38,995 nucleotides of DNA from an uncultured Collinsella sp. (lineage in GTDB: Bacteria > Actinomycetota > Coriobacteriia > Coriobacteriales > Coriobacteriaceae): positions 1 through 38,995 of the forward strand of contig UQZL01000019.1 in NCBI GenBank assembly GCA_900545605.1. Direction: 5' to 3'. A program made the position numbers and the translations under genes. How positions within the stretch are numbered: position 1 is the stretch's first letter; every line of letters starts with the position of its first letter. Positions 22,032 to 36,486 of this stretch are shown here, in pieces. Under the pieces are notes generated by a model, which ran no database searches, had not been told where the DNA came from, and saw nothing but the letters and a program-made list of their open reading frames with translations.

Positions 22032-22791
22032 CGTCAACCTCCTTAGCGACCGCCGCACTGGCAGGCATAAAAATGTGAGCCATATTGAGAATCCCAATCA
22101 GGATCAGCGAAAACGCCACGATACCGATCGTCGGAATGTTTAGATAGGCACTCAGCAAGAAGCCTCCAAAGAATAGGAAGCTCAGCTCCTTGGTGGACAG
22201 GATTGACATAAGCTGCGCAAATCCAAGCGCGGGCAGAATACCCGTTGCGATCGTAAGCCCATTCGTAAGCCAATCAGGAATGGCGTCAATCAGTGCCTGA
22301 ACAGCATCATTTCCAACGTAAAAAGCCACGCCGCAAATCAAGCCAAGCGCAATGATGTAGAGAATTCCATTGGTCCACATAGCGGCTGCAATCGTTTTGG
22401 GGTCGTCTTTTTCGGCGCCACGATCAGCCCAGACAGCCATAGGAGGCGTAACAACGCTATACATAAGGCTGTCAAACATGCCGGCAAGCACCGCAGTGGG
22501 CATAGCAATAGTCAGAGCGGTCTCGGGACCCGCACCCATAGTAATCGCAAAGGCTGTTCCCAAAACTGAACCAACAATTACGTTGGGCGGCACGGCAGCA
22601 CCAACCTGCCAGACCCCCATGAACGCGAGTTCGAGCTGGAAACCAACAATAACGCCAGTCGGAATATCACCCAAAAAAATACCGACAATCGCTCCGAGGA
22701 CAATCGGCCGCTCGACCATCGCAGTACCGAGTAAATAATCCGATTGACCTATCGCAGCGGCAAGACCAACCAGAAAAGCTTGAAGCAGCAT
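22015..22791 (-). CDS. PTS EIIC, mannose family
   Basis: A 258-residue polytopic membrane subunit of a mannose-type PTS transporter. Starts with LLQAFLVGLAAAIGQSDYLLG and continues with ERPIVLGAIVGIFLGD, GVWQVGAAVPPNVIVGSVLGT, typical of ManY/SorA/AgaC-like proteins. It ends in an acidic tail (EVDDDNEF). AGGGAG precedes the ATG at 22791, 14 nt after EIIB. The sugar cannot be read from the sequence. Confidence 0.94.
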   Translation of the reverse strand: MLLQAFLVGLAAAIGQSDYLLGTAMVERPIVLGAIVGIFLGDIPTGVIVGFQLELAFMGVWQVGAAVPPNVIVGSVLGTAFAITMGAGPETALTIAMPTAVLAGMFDSLMYSVVTPPMAVWADRGAEKDDPKTIAAAMWTNGILYIIALGLICGVAFYVGNDAVQALIDAIPDWLTNGLTIATGILPALGFAQLMSILSTKELSFLFFGGFLLSAYLNIPTIGIVAFSLILIGILNMAHIFMPASAAVAKEVDDDNEF

Positions 22792-22805
22792 ATTTCTCCC
22801 TCTTC

Positions 22806-23282
22806 CTACAAATCAAAACTTGTTACGATGCGTTTTTTCTCGCTAGCAACCTGCCTTACCTCGAACTCGATTCCATCAGCCATGGCTTTCTTAATTTCAT
22901 TAATATCGGATTGGGAAAGGCGCACAGCAGGGCCAAGCTCCTTTACGCTATCCCCCAACGGTCGAGCGCCGCCTAAATTCACAGACGTTATTTTTGGACA
23001 CGCACGCGCAACTTCACAGGCGTCATGTACATTTCCCGCAACAACAATTAGCTCGTATTTATCCACCGCGCTTCCGTTAAGGGCCACGATGGAATCTTCT
23101 ACACTTTTGACAACCAATTTGGCATCAGCGGGTTTTGCAATTCGCAGCGCTTGAATTCGCTCTTTGCTTGCGGCGTACTCATCTGAAACCACAAGAATAG
23201 CGTTTGCTTCAAGCGTTGGATACCAAGAGAACACGGTCTGCCCATGCACTAACCGGCTATCGACGCGACACAGTTTAATCAT
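22806..23282 (-). CDS. PTS EIIB, mannose family
   Basis: A 158-residue cytoplasmic phosphocarrier subunit. The phosphorylated His is at 13 in RVDSRLVHGQT, the diagnostic start of the mannose-family EIIB. Start at 23282 has GAAAGGGG upstream, and the operator palindrome starts 45 nt upstream; the longer frame reads through the palindrome. No mannose-family EIIA is found in the cassette, so phosphate must come from an EIIA elsewhere. First gene of the EIIB-EIIC-EIID operon. Confidence 0.94.
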   Translation of the reverse strand: MIKLCRVDSRLVHGQTVFSWYPTLEANAILVVSDEYAASKERIQALRIAKPADAKLVVKSVEDSIVALNGSAVDKYELIVVAGNVHDACEVARACPKITSVNLGGARPLGDSVKELGPAVRLSQSDINEIKKAMADGIEFEVRQVASEKKRIVTSFDL

Positions 23283-23327
23283 TTTGCCCCTTTCTCGACT
23301 TGAACACAGACAATCATCCTTGACTGC

Positions 23328-23365
23328 TAATGGCATATTACGTCATATGACGTAATATGCCATTA
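23328..23365. promoter_or_regulatory. 38-bp perfect palindrome, PTS operator
   Basis: Nineteen-nt arms meet at the centre without a spacer (the centre reads ACGTCATATGACGT). Every one of the 38 positions is symmetric. It lies 45 nt upstream of the EIIB start codon in an AT-rich promoter region. A two-fold site of this kind suits a GntR/HutC dimer; the GntR protein encoded at 20419 is the likely binder, supported by the partial copy at 20348. Confidence 0.7.
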
Positions 23366-23452
23366 CATAATATCTTGAACGGTTGAATATCACCGCTAAA
23401 TGGTATTTATCTCTAAAAACAGGAGGTGCAATCCGTCTAGACACAGTGCGTC

Positions 23453-23535
23453 GGGGCAAGAGGGGCCGAGTTTCCTCCTGAGCGACTCTGCTTGCAGCCG
23501 GAGCGAAAGGGGGAAATCTCGGCCCCTCCCGCCCC
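23453..23535. repeat. GC-rich inverted repeat after carB
   Basis: Left arm 23453-23475 and right arm 23512-23535 pair with two mismatches and one bulge (shared core GAGGGGCCGAG). It starts 15 nt after the carB stop codon. It may stop carB transcription, but it has no T-run next to the stem, and its core differs from the GGGGACAG family. The rest of this gap holds the PTS promoter region. Confidence 0.7.
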
Positions 23536-23550
23536 GGCCGGCCAGGTCAA

Positions 23551-26865
<3,315 letters not shown>

Positions 26866-26866
26866 A

Positions 26867-28306
26867 TTAGTTCTCCTCGGTCTCAGCGGTCTCGGACTCA
26901 GCAAAGTTCCAGCCGGCAAGGCGGTCCTTCGCGGTGTCGATGTCCAGGTAGTTCTCCTCGCCGTCCATGAGTCGCGTAAAGGCGGTAAAGAGATAGTGGG
27001 CATCGGTGGGGCCAGGCGAGGCCTCGGGGTGGTACTGGACCGAGAAGCACGGTGCGTCGAGCAGCTGGATGCCCTCGGCGGTGCCGTCGTTGAGGTTCAC
27101 ATGTGTCAGGCGAATGCGACCAAAGCGCTCGTTCATCACGACCGGCGCGATTCCGCGGCGCACCCAGACGCGCAGATCTCCATCGGCCGCATGCTCGGTC
27201 TCGCCGCCGGAAAGCTCGGGGACAAGCTTGCCCAAGCTGGGGAACAGCAGGCCAAAGCCATGGTTTTGCGCGGTGATCTCCACACGGCGGCTTACCAGGT
27301 TCATAACCGGCTGGTTGCCACCGCGGTGACCGAACTTAAGCTTTTCCATCTGGGCGCCGCAGGCCAGGCTGATCATCTGGTGACCAAGACAAATACCAAA
27401 GACCGGCACCTTGCCGATCAGCTGCTGCACCTGCTCGTAGGTCTCCACCACGGCGTCGGGGTCGCCGGGGCCATTGGACAAAAAGACGCCGTCGGGATTC
27501 ATGTCGAGCACCTCACTCGCGGGCGTATCCCACGGCACGACGGTAAGGTCGCAGCCGGCGCGGACCAGACCCTCCAGAATGCCGCGCTTCACACCGCAGT
27601 CGTAGGCGACCACTTTGTGACGGGCAGGAGCGGCAGCCGTAAGCGCAAAGTCATGCGTGGCAGGCAGGTCGGCGGCCACAAACTCGTGAGGTACGGGGCA
27701 ACTTACGGTCTTGACCAGGTTCTCGCCTACCAGCGTGGGCGCTGCGGCCAGACGCTCGGCAAGCTCGTCGACGTCGAAGATCTCGGTCGAAATAATGCCC
27801 ATCTTGGAACCATTGTCGCGCAGGTGGCGCACCAGGGCGCGAGTGTCGACACCCTCGATAGCGACGATGCCGTGAGCGCGCAGGTACTCCGGCACGCTCA
27901 CGGCCGAGCGCCAGTTAGAAGGCGTGGCGCACATGTCGCGAACGATCATGCCGCGCATGGCCGGAGCGCTCGCAGGGCACACGGCGTCGCCGGGGAAGGC
28001 CGACTGGACGTCGGTCTCGTCGATACCGTAGTTGCCGATCTGCGGATAGGTCATGGTTACGATTTGGCCGGCATAACTCGGGTCGGTCATGACCTCAAAG
28101 TAGCCCTCGAGCGAGGTGTTGAAGCAAACTTCGCCGGTCGCGGTGCCCTCGGCGCCGCATGCACGTCCATAAAAAATGGTCCCATCCTCAAGATACAGGA
28201 TGCAGGGACCGCAGGTGCCCTTGCTGGTTTTGGCCAGCATACGCTGGCAAAGCTCGCTGGGCGCGAAGGTGCGGGCGGCAGCGCCCGCGGTATGGTTGTT
28301 CGCCAT
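26867..28306 (-). CDS. carA: Carbamoyl-phosphate synthase small subunit
   Basis: A 479-residue glutaminase subunit that feeds ammonia to CarB. The class I amidotransferase domain carries the nucleophile Cys in FGICLGHQM and the His in VQYHPEASPGP. The N-terminal CPSase domain has LEDGTIFYGRACGAEG and FNTSLEGYFEVMTDPSYAGQ. About 35 extra residues precede the usual start, and a 20-residue acidic tail (ESETAETEEN) follows. AAGGAG precedes the ATG at 28306, and a 6-bp hairpin abuts that site. Confidence 0.97.
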   Translation of the reverse strand: MANNHTAGAAARTFAPSELCQRMLAKTSKGTCGPCILYLEDGTIFYGRACGAEGTATGEVCFNTSLEGYFEVMTDPSYAGQIVTMTYPQIGNYGIDETDVQSAFPGDAVCPASAPAMRGMIVRDMCATPSNWRSAVSVPEYLRAHGIVAIEGVDTRALVRHLRDNGSKMGIISTEIFDVDELAERLAAAPTLVGENLVKTVSCPVPHEFVAADLPATHDFALTAAAPARHKVVAYDCGVKRGILEGLVRAGCDLTVVPWDTPASEVLDMNPDGVFLSNGPGDPDAVVETYEQVQQLIGKVPVFGICLGHQMISLACGAQMEKLKFGHRGGNQPVMNLVSRRVEITAQNHGFGLLFPSLGKLVPELSGGETEHAADGDLRVWVRRGIAPVVMNERFGRIRLTHVNLNDGTAEGIQLLDAPCFSVQYHPEASPGPTDAHYLFTAFTRLMDGEENYLDIDTAKDRLAGWNFAESETAETEEN

Positions 28307-28317
28307 AATTCTCCTTC

Positions 28318-28335
28318 CCGGTCTCACAGGACCGG
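28318..28335 (-). promoter_or_regulatory. Hairpin abutting the carA ribosome binding site
   Basis: CCGGTC and GACCGG around a 6-nt loop end one base before the AAGGAG of carA. A further imperfect palindrome (28357-28378) encloses TACAAT, which could be the -10. The position suggests control of carA translation or start, though no known pyrimidine attenuator (such as a PyrR-binding site) was recognised. Confidence 0.35.
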
Positions 28336-28468
28336 CTTAAAGGTGTGTAGTTAGGCCTCGCGGTATTGTAACCGCAAGCATGCCTCATGGCGTTAATTTC
28401 ATCGAAATGTTTACGAAATGATAATTATGACTTTCTATGCATAATGTTTTTTAATCCCCGTCCCAGAA

Positions 28469-28508
28469 AAATCATCCCGCGGGGCTTGTGGCTCACGCGG
28501 GATGATGG
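28469..28508 (-). terminator. Terminator of the ABC exporter operon
   Basis: ATCATCCCGCG pairs exactly with CGCGGGATGAT around a 14-nt loop and is followed by TTTTT on the minus strand, a few bases after the stop codon at 28513. Confidence 0.85.
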
Positions 28509-28512
28509 CGTC

Positions 28513-29478
28513 TTATTTTTTCTTGTCCTGCTCCAGCAGTTCGGACGGTGTGCGATCGGGCTTGCCGCCGCGGAAAATCTCGCGGCCATGCAGACGATGC
28601 TCCAGATCGCGCTCGGCCTTTTCCTCGTCAATCTTGGTCTGGCTCACCACCGGGTCCTCAATCAACGACGACACCGAGTTCACCTGCTTCTGAATGCGCT
28701 CGGCGATGGTGTCATCCATACTCACGATGCGCATCTTCCAGTCGATACTCGTGGCGTTGGATGAGCTCTTGGTCCACACGAACGTCAAAATGGCGCTCTG
28801 GTGGCCGCGCGCGGGGAACATGCCAAAGAAGGAATCGTGCTGAATGTTGCTATCCTCGTCGATATAGGCGTGAACGTTATACACCACGCGGTCGATCTTA
28901 TCGTTGAGCAACGCGTTGGTCGCAAGCGCCGCGGCCTGAATCTGCCCGTTGGACAGCAGCTCGAGCTCGTTGGCAGACGATGTGTCCAACACCGTCACCT
29001 CGACCGTGCCCGTACGCTCATCGGCTTCATCGACGGTAAAGTCGAGTGGGAACTGCGTAAAGCCGTTGCCCCACTCAAGGCCGCCCTTCAGCGCCGTCGA
29101 AACGGTATCGACCGAAACGCTCTCGGAGAGGTTCGCGGTGTTCAGACGACGCATCACGCCGTAGCCGATCTGCATGCCCACGATCAGCACCAAAATACCG
29201 ATGACCACGGCCATCGCGGTCTTTGTAATGGTATGGCTCACCTGCGAGCCCGAAGGATCGTCCTCGGACAGCGGGTCGATATGTTTTGCCTGGCTCGCGC
29301 GGTCCTCGCTGCGCAGCTGCGCTAGCGCAGCTTTGTCACCGCGCTTGGCCGCAGCCTCCTTCTCACGCATGCGCTCGGTTCGCTTTTTGGCAAGCGTGGG
29401 ATCCAAGACACCGGATGCATCGATTTCGGAGAATAACTCCGTCACTTCTTCCGGAGTCAAAGGGTTCTTGTCAGCCAT
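28513..29478 (-). CDS. Membrane protein of unknown function
   Basis: A 321-residue protein with no family I recognise. Residues 1-85 are hydrophilic and charged (KKRTERMREKEAAAKRGDKAAL, in parts), one transmembrane helix is at about 88-110 (AVVIGILVLIVGMQIGYG), and the rest is an outside domain with alternating strands (DFTVDEADERTGTVEVTVLD). The tail is charged and probably helical. AGGAAG lies before the ATG at 29478. It is 19 nt downstream of the ABC exporter gene, so the two are likely co-expressed; whether they act together is unknown. Confidence 0.75.
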   Translation of the reverse strand: MADKNPLTPEEVTELFSEIDASGVLDPTLAKKRTERMREKEAAAKRGDKAALAQLRSEDRASQAKHIDPLSEDDPSGSQVSHTITKTAMAVVIGILVLIVGMQIGYGVMRRLNTANLSESVSVDTVSTALKGGLEWGNGFTQFPLDFTVDEADERTGTVEVTVLDTSSANELELLSNGQIQAAALATNALLNDKIDRVVYNVHAYIDEDSNIQHDSFFGMFPARGHQSAILTFVWTKSSSNATSIDWKMRIVSMDDTIAERIQKQVNSVSSLIEDPVVSQTKIDEEKAERDLEHRLHGREIFRGGKPDRTPSELLEQDKKK

Positions 29479-29497
29479 AAACTTCCTGTCATATCAA

Positions 29498-31270
29498 TCA
29501 GTCGAGCTCGTGCGCACGCGCACCTTCGAACTGCATTCGATAGTAACGGGCATAGGTGCCGCCACGGGCGAGAAGCTCCTCGTGCGTGCCACGCTCCACA
29601 ACGCGACCATGCTCAACGGTCGCAATCTCATCGGCGTGTTTAATGGTCGAGAGACGGTGGGCGATGATGATTGTGGTACGGCCGCGTGCCAGCTCTTCGA
29701 GCGACTCCTGCACCGCCTCCTCGCTCTCGTTATCCAAAGCACTCGTCGCCTCGTCCAAGATCAGGATCTTGGGATTCTTGAGAAACACACGCGCGATGGC
29801 AACGCGCTGCTTCTGTCCGCCCGAAAGACGGCTGCCGCGCTCGCCCACGACTGTGTCATAGCCCTGTGGAAGCGACTCGATAAAGGCATCGATGTTGGCG
29901 CGACGGGCCGCCTCGGCGATCTCTTCCGCCGTAGCGCCCGGCTTGCCGTAGGCGATGTTCTCGCCAATCGTGCCGTCAAACAGATAGACATCCTGCTGCA
30001 CCAGGCCGATGGCGCGACGCAGGCTCTGCTGCGTCACATCGCGCACGTCCTGGCCGTCGATGCTAATGGATCCGGCAGCCACGTCATAAAAGCGCGGCAG
30101 CAGCGAACAGGTCGTGGACTTGCCACCGCCCGAAGGGCCAACCAAAGCGATGGTCTGCCCGGGCTTGATGGACAGATCCATATGGTCGATAACGGGACGC
30201 TCGTCGGCATCGCCCTCGCCCAGCTCAACGTCCTCGTAGTTAAAGCACACGTCGTGATACTCCACGGCGCCGGCAGTCACCTGCAGATCCGTGGCGTCCG
30301 GCTTGTCCTGGATATCCGGCGCGGTCGAGAGCACCTCGTCCATACGCTTAAAGCCGGCGATAGCCTTCTGATACGTTTCGGCCGAATTGACGAGCGTCTC
30401 AAGCGGCGTGCAGAACAGCGAAATATAGAGTGCAAAGGTCGCCATATCGACCGCCTGCAGCTGTCCCTGGGCGACCAGCCAGCCGCCCAGCAGCACCACG
30501 ATCACATAGAGCACACCCGAGAGCAGGCCATACGTCGCGGTATAGACGCCCATGGCGTGATACATGTTCTCCTTGGACGAAAGATAGCGATTGTTTGAGG
30601 CGCGGAACTTGAAGCGTTCGGTCTCCTCATTGGCAAAGCTCTTGACCACGCGCATGCCCGCCAGCGAATCCTGCAGCTGCGCATTGATGCCGCTGATTTT
30701 TTTGCGGTTGTCGCTAAAGACCTCGCGCATGCGCATGTTCTGCCAAAACATGATGACCGCAAACGCCGCCGTCACCACGGCCATGGCGAGCGCCAGCACC
30801 GGGGCGATGGTAAAGAGAATCACAAACGAGCCGATAATCTCGATGCCGCAGATGATGATCCACTCGGGCACGTGGTGCGCCGCCTCGCAGATATCGAACA
30901 GGTCGTTGACCACGCGGCTCATCATGTCGCCCGAGCTGTTGCGGTCGAAGTACGCAAAGCTAAAGCGCTCATACTGGTCGAACAGGTCCTCACGCATTTT
31001 GGACTCCATACGCGCGCCCATCACGTGACCCCAATAGCTCACAAAATAGCGGCAGGCACAGCGGACGGCATACATCAGCACCAGCCCCACCGCGATCATA
31101 CCGAGCGCCTGCATAATAGCAGCCTGGCCCTGAGTAAACAGCCCACCGGTCAAATTGCGCAGAATAATGGGGAACGCCAGGTCAATGGCGGCAAGCACCA
31201 GAGCACAAACAGTATCAGCAACAAAAAGCCCCATCTGGGGCTTGTAATAAGACAAGAATCTTCTAAACAT
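29498..31270 (-). CDS. ABC exporter, fused membrane and ATPase domains
   Basis: A 590-residue half-transporter that would work as a dimer. The type I exporter membrane domain has six helices across residues 12-300. The ATPase domain has Walker A GPSGGGKS at 378-385, LSGGQ at 482-486, Walker B ILILDE at 502-507, and the H-loop His in AHRLSTI. Substrates of this MsbA/BmrA-like class range from lipids to drugs and peptides and cannot be told here. The ATG at 31270 has GAGGA upstream. It forms an operon with the membrane protein downstream. Confidence 0.9.
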   Translation of the reverse strand: MFRRFLSYYKPQMGLFVADTVCALVLAAIDLAFPIILRNLTGGLFTQGQAAIMQALGMIAVGLVLMYAVRCACRYFVSYWGHVMGARMESKMREDLFDQYERFSFAYFDRNSSGDMMSRVVNDLFDICEAAHHVPEWIIICGIEIIGSFVILFTIAPVLALAMAVVTAAFAVIMFWQNMRMREVFSDNRKKISGINAQLQDSLAGMRVVKSFANEETERFKFRASNNRYLSSKENMYHAMGVYTATYGLLSGVLYVIVVLLGGWLVAQGQLQAVDMATFALYISLFCTPLETLVNSAETYQKAIAGFKRMDEVLSTAPDIQDKPDATDLQVTAGAVEYHDVCFNYEDVELGEGDADERPVIDHMDLSIKPGQTIALVGPSGGGKSTTCSLLPRFYDVAAGSISIDGQDVRDVTQQSLRRAIGLVQQDVYLFDGTIGENIAYGKPGATAEEIAEAARRANIDAFIESLPQGYDTVVGERGSRLSGGQKQRVAIARVFLKNPKILILDEATSALDNESEEAVQESLEELARGRTTIIIAHRLSTIKHADEIATVEHGRVVERGTHEELLARGGTYARYYRMQFEGARAHELD

Positions 31271-31300
31271 GCAGTCCTCGGAGATAAAACAACAACGTGA

Positions 31301-31341
31301 AACCCTGGGACAAAATAATCAGTAGTGTTTGTCCCAGGGTT
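31301..31341. repeat. 14-bp perfect inverted repeat
   Basis: AACCCTGGGACAAA (31301-31314) and its exact complement (31328-31341) surround a 13-nt loop, between the NUDIX stop and the ABC exporter start. It contains GGGACA and TGTCCC and may be a distant member of the REP-like group. It lacks a T-run, so a terminator role for the purD-NUDIX transcript is uncertain. Confidence 0.7.
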
Positions 31342-31351
31342 GCCCTCGCTT

Positions 31352-32047
31352 TTAAAGATCAGTTCCACCCAAGCGGTGCGCGATGCTATCGCAGGCCAAG
31401 GCGCCTACGACGGTCTTGGCGTCTTCGATCTTGCCGTCGAGTACGGCGTCGATCAACTCGTGCAGCGGCACCAGGTCCACGTTGACAAACTCGTCATCAT
31501 CGGGGTTGGGCGCGTCGAACTCGAGCTTGGTGGCCAGGTAGATATGAATGATCTCGTCGCAGAAGCCGCAGGTCGTGACAATCGACGTCAAAAAGCGAAT
31601 GCGACCGGCCCTAAATCCCGTCTCCTCGTGCAGCTCACGCTTGGCGCAATCGAGCGGATCCTCGCCCGGGTCGAGCTTGCCGGCGGGAATCTCGACCGTC
31701 ACGCGGTCGATGGCGGTGCGGTACTGACGCACCAGTACGATCTTGCCGCTCTCGGTCAGTGCCACAACGGCCGCCGCACCCGGATGGCGAACGATATCGC
31801 GGGCGCTGCGGTGACCGTTGGGCAGCTCAACCTCAAGCCGGTGGACGTCGAGAATCTTGCCCTTCCAGGCGCACTCCTCCGAAAGAATCTTCTCGTGCAG
31901 CTCGGCATCGTGCGGGTCGTCATCGCCCAACACCAGCGCCGGCTCGTCAGCGACCTCGCCACCAGGCTCGCCCTCGGCGTGCCCATACATGCGGCTGTCC
32001 TCTTCGACGATCTGCGCGTCCACGAGCTCTTCGTTCTTCTCGTCCAT
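31352..32047 (-). CDS. NUDIX hydrolase, ADP-ribose pyrophosphatase type
   Basis: A 231-residue hydrolase likely to split ADP-ribose into AMP and ribose 5-phosphate. The Nudix box is complete at 123-145 (G of GKLDPGED to EETGF, with REL and EE in place). RQYRTAIDRVTVEIPAGK before the box is typical of the ADP-ribose group. About 55 acidic residues precede the fold. The second ATG (32047) has the better distance from GAGAGGA than the first (32056). It lies 21 nt after purD, in one operon. Confidence 0.9.
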   Translation of the reverse strand: MDEKNEELVDAQIVEEDSRMYGHAEGEPGGEVADEPALVLGDDDPHDAELHEKILSEECAWKGKILDVHRLEVELPNGHRSARDIVRHPGAAAVVALTESGKIVLVRQYRTAIDRVTVEIPAGKLDPGEDPLDCAKRELHEETGFRAGRIRFLTSIVTTCGFCDEIIHIYLATKLEFDAPNPDDDEFVNVDLVPLHELIDAVLDGKIEDAKTVVGALACDSIAHRLGGTDL

Positions 32048-32068
32048 CCGTCTCATTCCTCTCGGATT

Positions 32069-33373
<1,305 letters not shown>

Positions 33374-33427
33374 GGGTGCCTCCTCTATGGATGAATGGCC
33401 CGCTCCGCGCGAGCCCTTTGCAAGCAA

Positions 33428-33469
33428 ATATACCCCTCGGCCGCCCGTCTGGGCTGCAAAGGGGTATAT
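33428..33469 (-). terminator. Hairpin after purA
   Basis: ATATACCCCT (33428-33437) and AGGGGTATAT (33460-33469) are exact complements with a GC-rich loop. On the minus strand the stem is followed by TTTGC. It lies 21 nt after the purA stop and may end that transcript, at least in part. Confidence 0.6.
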
Positions 33470-33490
33470 CGCAATAACCGTATAAACCGA

Positions 33491-34777
<1,287 letters not shown>

Positions 34778-34870
34778 GTTTACTCCTTACATTCATGGAC
34801 TGTCTACGCGCCACGCCGGCACGCAGAAGCACAAAACATTCCCAGTATACCCGTGCAACGGGCGCCTGTC

Positions 34871-36262
34871 CTACTCCTCGGCATGTGCCCCATCAAGCTC
34901 ATAGAACTTGGTGGATGCCGGCAGGAACATCAGGTCGACGTCGCCGATCGGGCCCGAACGGTTCTTGGCCACGACGATACGCGTAACGCCCTCGTCGGGT
35001 CGATCGTCGCGCGAGGCCTCGGCCTCGTCGGCGGAGCGGTCCAAGAACATAACGATATCGGCGTCCTGCTCGATGGAGCCCGATTCACGAAGGTCGGAAA
35101 GCTGCGGGCGCTTGCCGGTACGGGATTCGACCTGACGCGAGAGCTGCGACAGCGCGATGAGCGGGATCTTGAGCTCCTTGGCCATGATCTTCAGACCACG
35201 CGACATCTCCGAAACCTCGACGGTACGGCTCTCGGAGCGGCGTCCCGGTGGAGGACTCACCAGCTGCAGGTAGTCCAGGATGATGATTGCCTTCTCCTTG
35301 TTATGGAGCATGCGGCGGCTCTTGGCGCGAATCTCGGTCACTGTGGTGCCGGGCGTATCGTCAATCAGAATATCGAGCTTGGACAAGGTCTGCGTGGCCT
35401 CGTTGATATTGGCCCACTGCTCGGGGCTAATGCGGCCCATGCGGAAGTCACTGATCGAGATCATGGCGTAGGCGCAAATCAGACGCTGGGCAATTTCTTT
35501 GCCCGACATCTCCAGCGAGAAGAAGCCGACGGTATAACCGGCAGCGGCAGCGTTGAGCGCCAGATTCAGGGCGAACGACGTCTTACCCACAGCAGGGCGG
35601 GCGCCGATAATGATGAGCTGGCCCTCGCGGAAGCCCATGAGCATGCGGTCGAGTGACGGGAAGCCCGTGGGCACGCCCGCAGCCTGACCACCGGCCTGAC
35701 ACACTTCCTCGGCCTCGTTATAGGCCTCAACCATAAACTCGGTCAGCGTCTTGTAGCTCGACTTGACCTCGCGTGCCGTGACCTTGAGCAGCTTGCTCTC
35801 GGCTAGCTCCACGACCTCTTTGGTGTCGGTGGGGGCGTTATATGCCAGCGCGTTGATCTCGTTGGTGGCGCCGATCAGCTCGCGCAGCATCGAATCGCGA
35901 CGAACGATGGCGGCATGGTGCTGCCAGTTCACGAGCGACAGAGTCTGACCCATCAGCTCCAAAATGTAGGCCTCGCCGCCCACGGCATCGAGCTTGTTGA
36001 TGCTTCGCAGGTAATCGATCAGCGAGATGGAGTCGATGGGAATGCGGCTGTTGTACATATCGACCATCGCGGTGTAGATGGTCTTATGAATGGGCCGGTA
36101 GAAATCATCGGGCTGCAGCTCGACCTGGGCCTCTTCGACCACCTCGGGCGATAGCAGCATAGCGGCCAGTACATTGGCCTCTGCATCTTGGTTTTGGGGA
36201 AGACCCAACTTTGAGCCGCGGTCCTCGACCGTCAGCCCCGTCTCCCTATCGTCATATGCCAT
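34871..36262 (-). CDS. dnaB: Replicative DNA helicase
   Basis: A 463-residue hexameric helicase that unwinds DNA at the replication fork. The N-terminal DnaB domain begins LPQNQDAEANVLAAML. The RecA-like domain has Walker A GARPAVGKTS at 220-229, FFSLEM, Walker B IIILDYLQL, LSQLSRQVE and DLRESGSIEQDAD. No intein is present at the usual sites. The third ATG (36262) has AGGA at a sensible distance; two more lie in frame just upstream (36274 and 36268). It follows rplI after a terminator, a common order in Gram-positive bacteria. Confidence 0.97.
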   Translation of the reverse strand: MAYDDRETGLTVEDRGSKLGLPQNQDAEANVLAAMLLSPEVVEEAQVELQPDDFYRPIHKTIYTAMVDMYNSRIPIDSISLIDYLRSINKLDAVGGEAYILELMGQTLSLVNWQHHAAIVRRDSMLRELIGATNEINALAYNAPTDTKEVVELAESKLLKVTAREVKSSYKTLTEFMVEAYNEAEEVCQAGGQAAGVPTGFPSLDRMLMGFREGQLIIIGARPAVGKTSFALNLALNAAAAGYTVGFFSLEMSGKEIAQRLICAYAMISISDFRMGRISPEQWANINEATQTLSKLDILIDDTPGTTVTEIRAKSRRMLHNKEKAIIILDYLQLVSPPPGRRSESRTVEVSEMSRGLKIMAKELKIPLIALSQLSRQVESRTGKRPQLSDLRESGSIEQDADIVMFLDRSADEAEASRDDRPDEGVTRIVVAKNRSGPIGDVDLMFLPASTKFYELDGAHAEE

Positions 36263-36415
36263 GAGCATCCTCATTCATATCGCTTGCGAGCATCCATAGT
36301 ATCAGCCACGGTCCCAAAACGCGCCGCGCGCCGCCAATCATCACCGAACCAAACGGATGAACGGTCCTGTATATAGGACTTCGACGCAACGTTCACCATG
36401 ACACTCACTCAGCGC

Positions 36416-36454
36416 AAAAAACAAAAGGGCGCCCTGGTTTCCCAGAGCGCCCTT
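36416..36454 (-). terminator. Terminator of the rpsF-ssb-rpsR-rplI operon
   Basis: AAGGGCGCTCTGG pairs with CCAGGGCGCCCTT (one mismatch) and is followed on the minus strand by TTGTTTTTTGC, about 30 nt after the rplI stop codon. Confidence 0.9.
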
Positions 36455-36486
36455 CTTAGAACAAGATTGTTGCGTTGCAGCAAATG

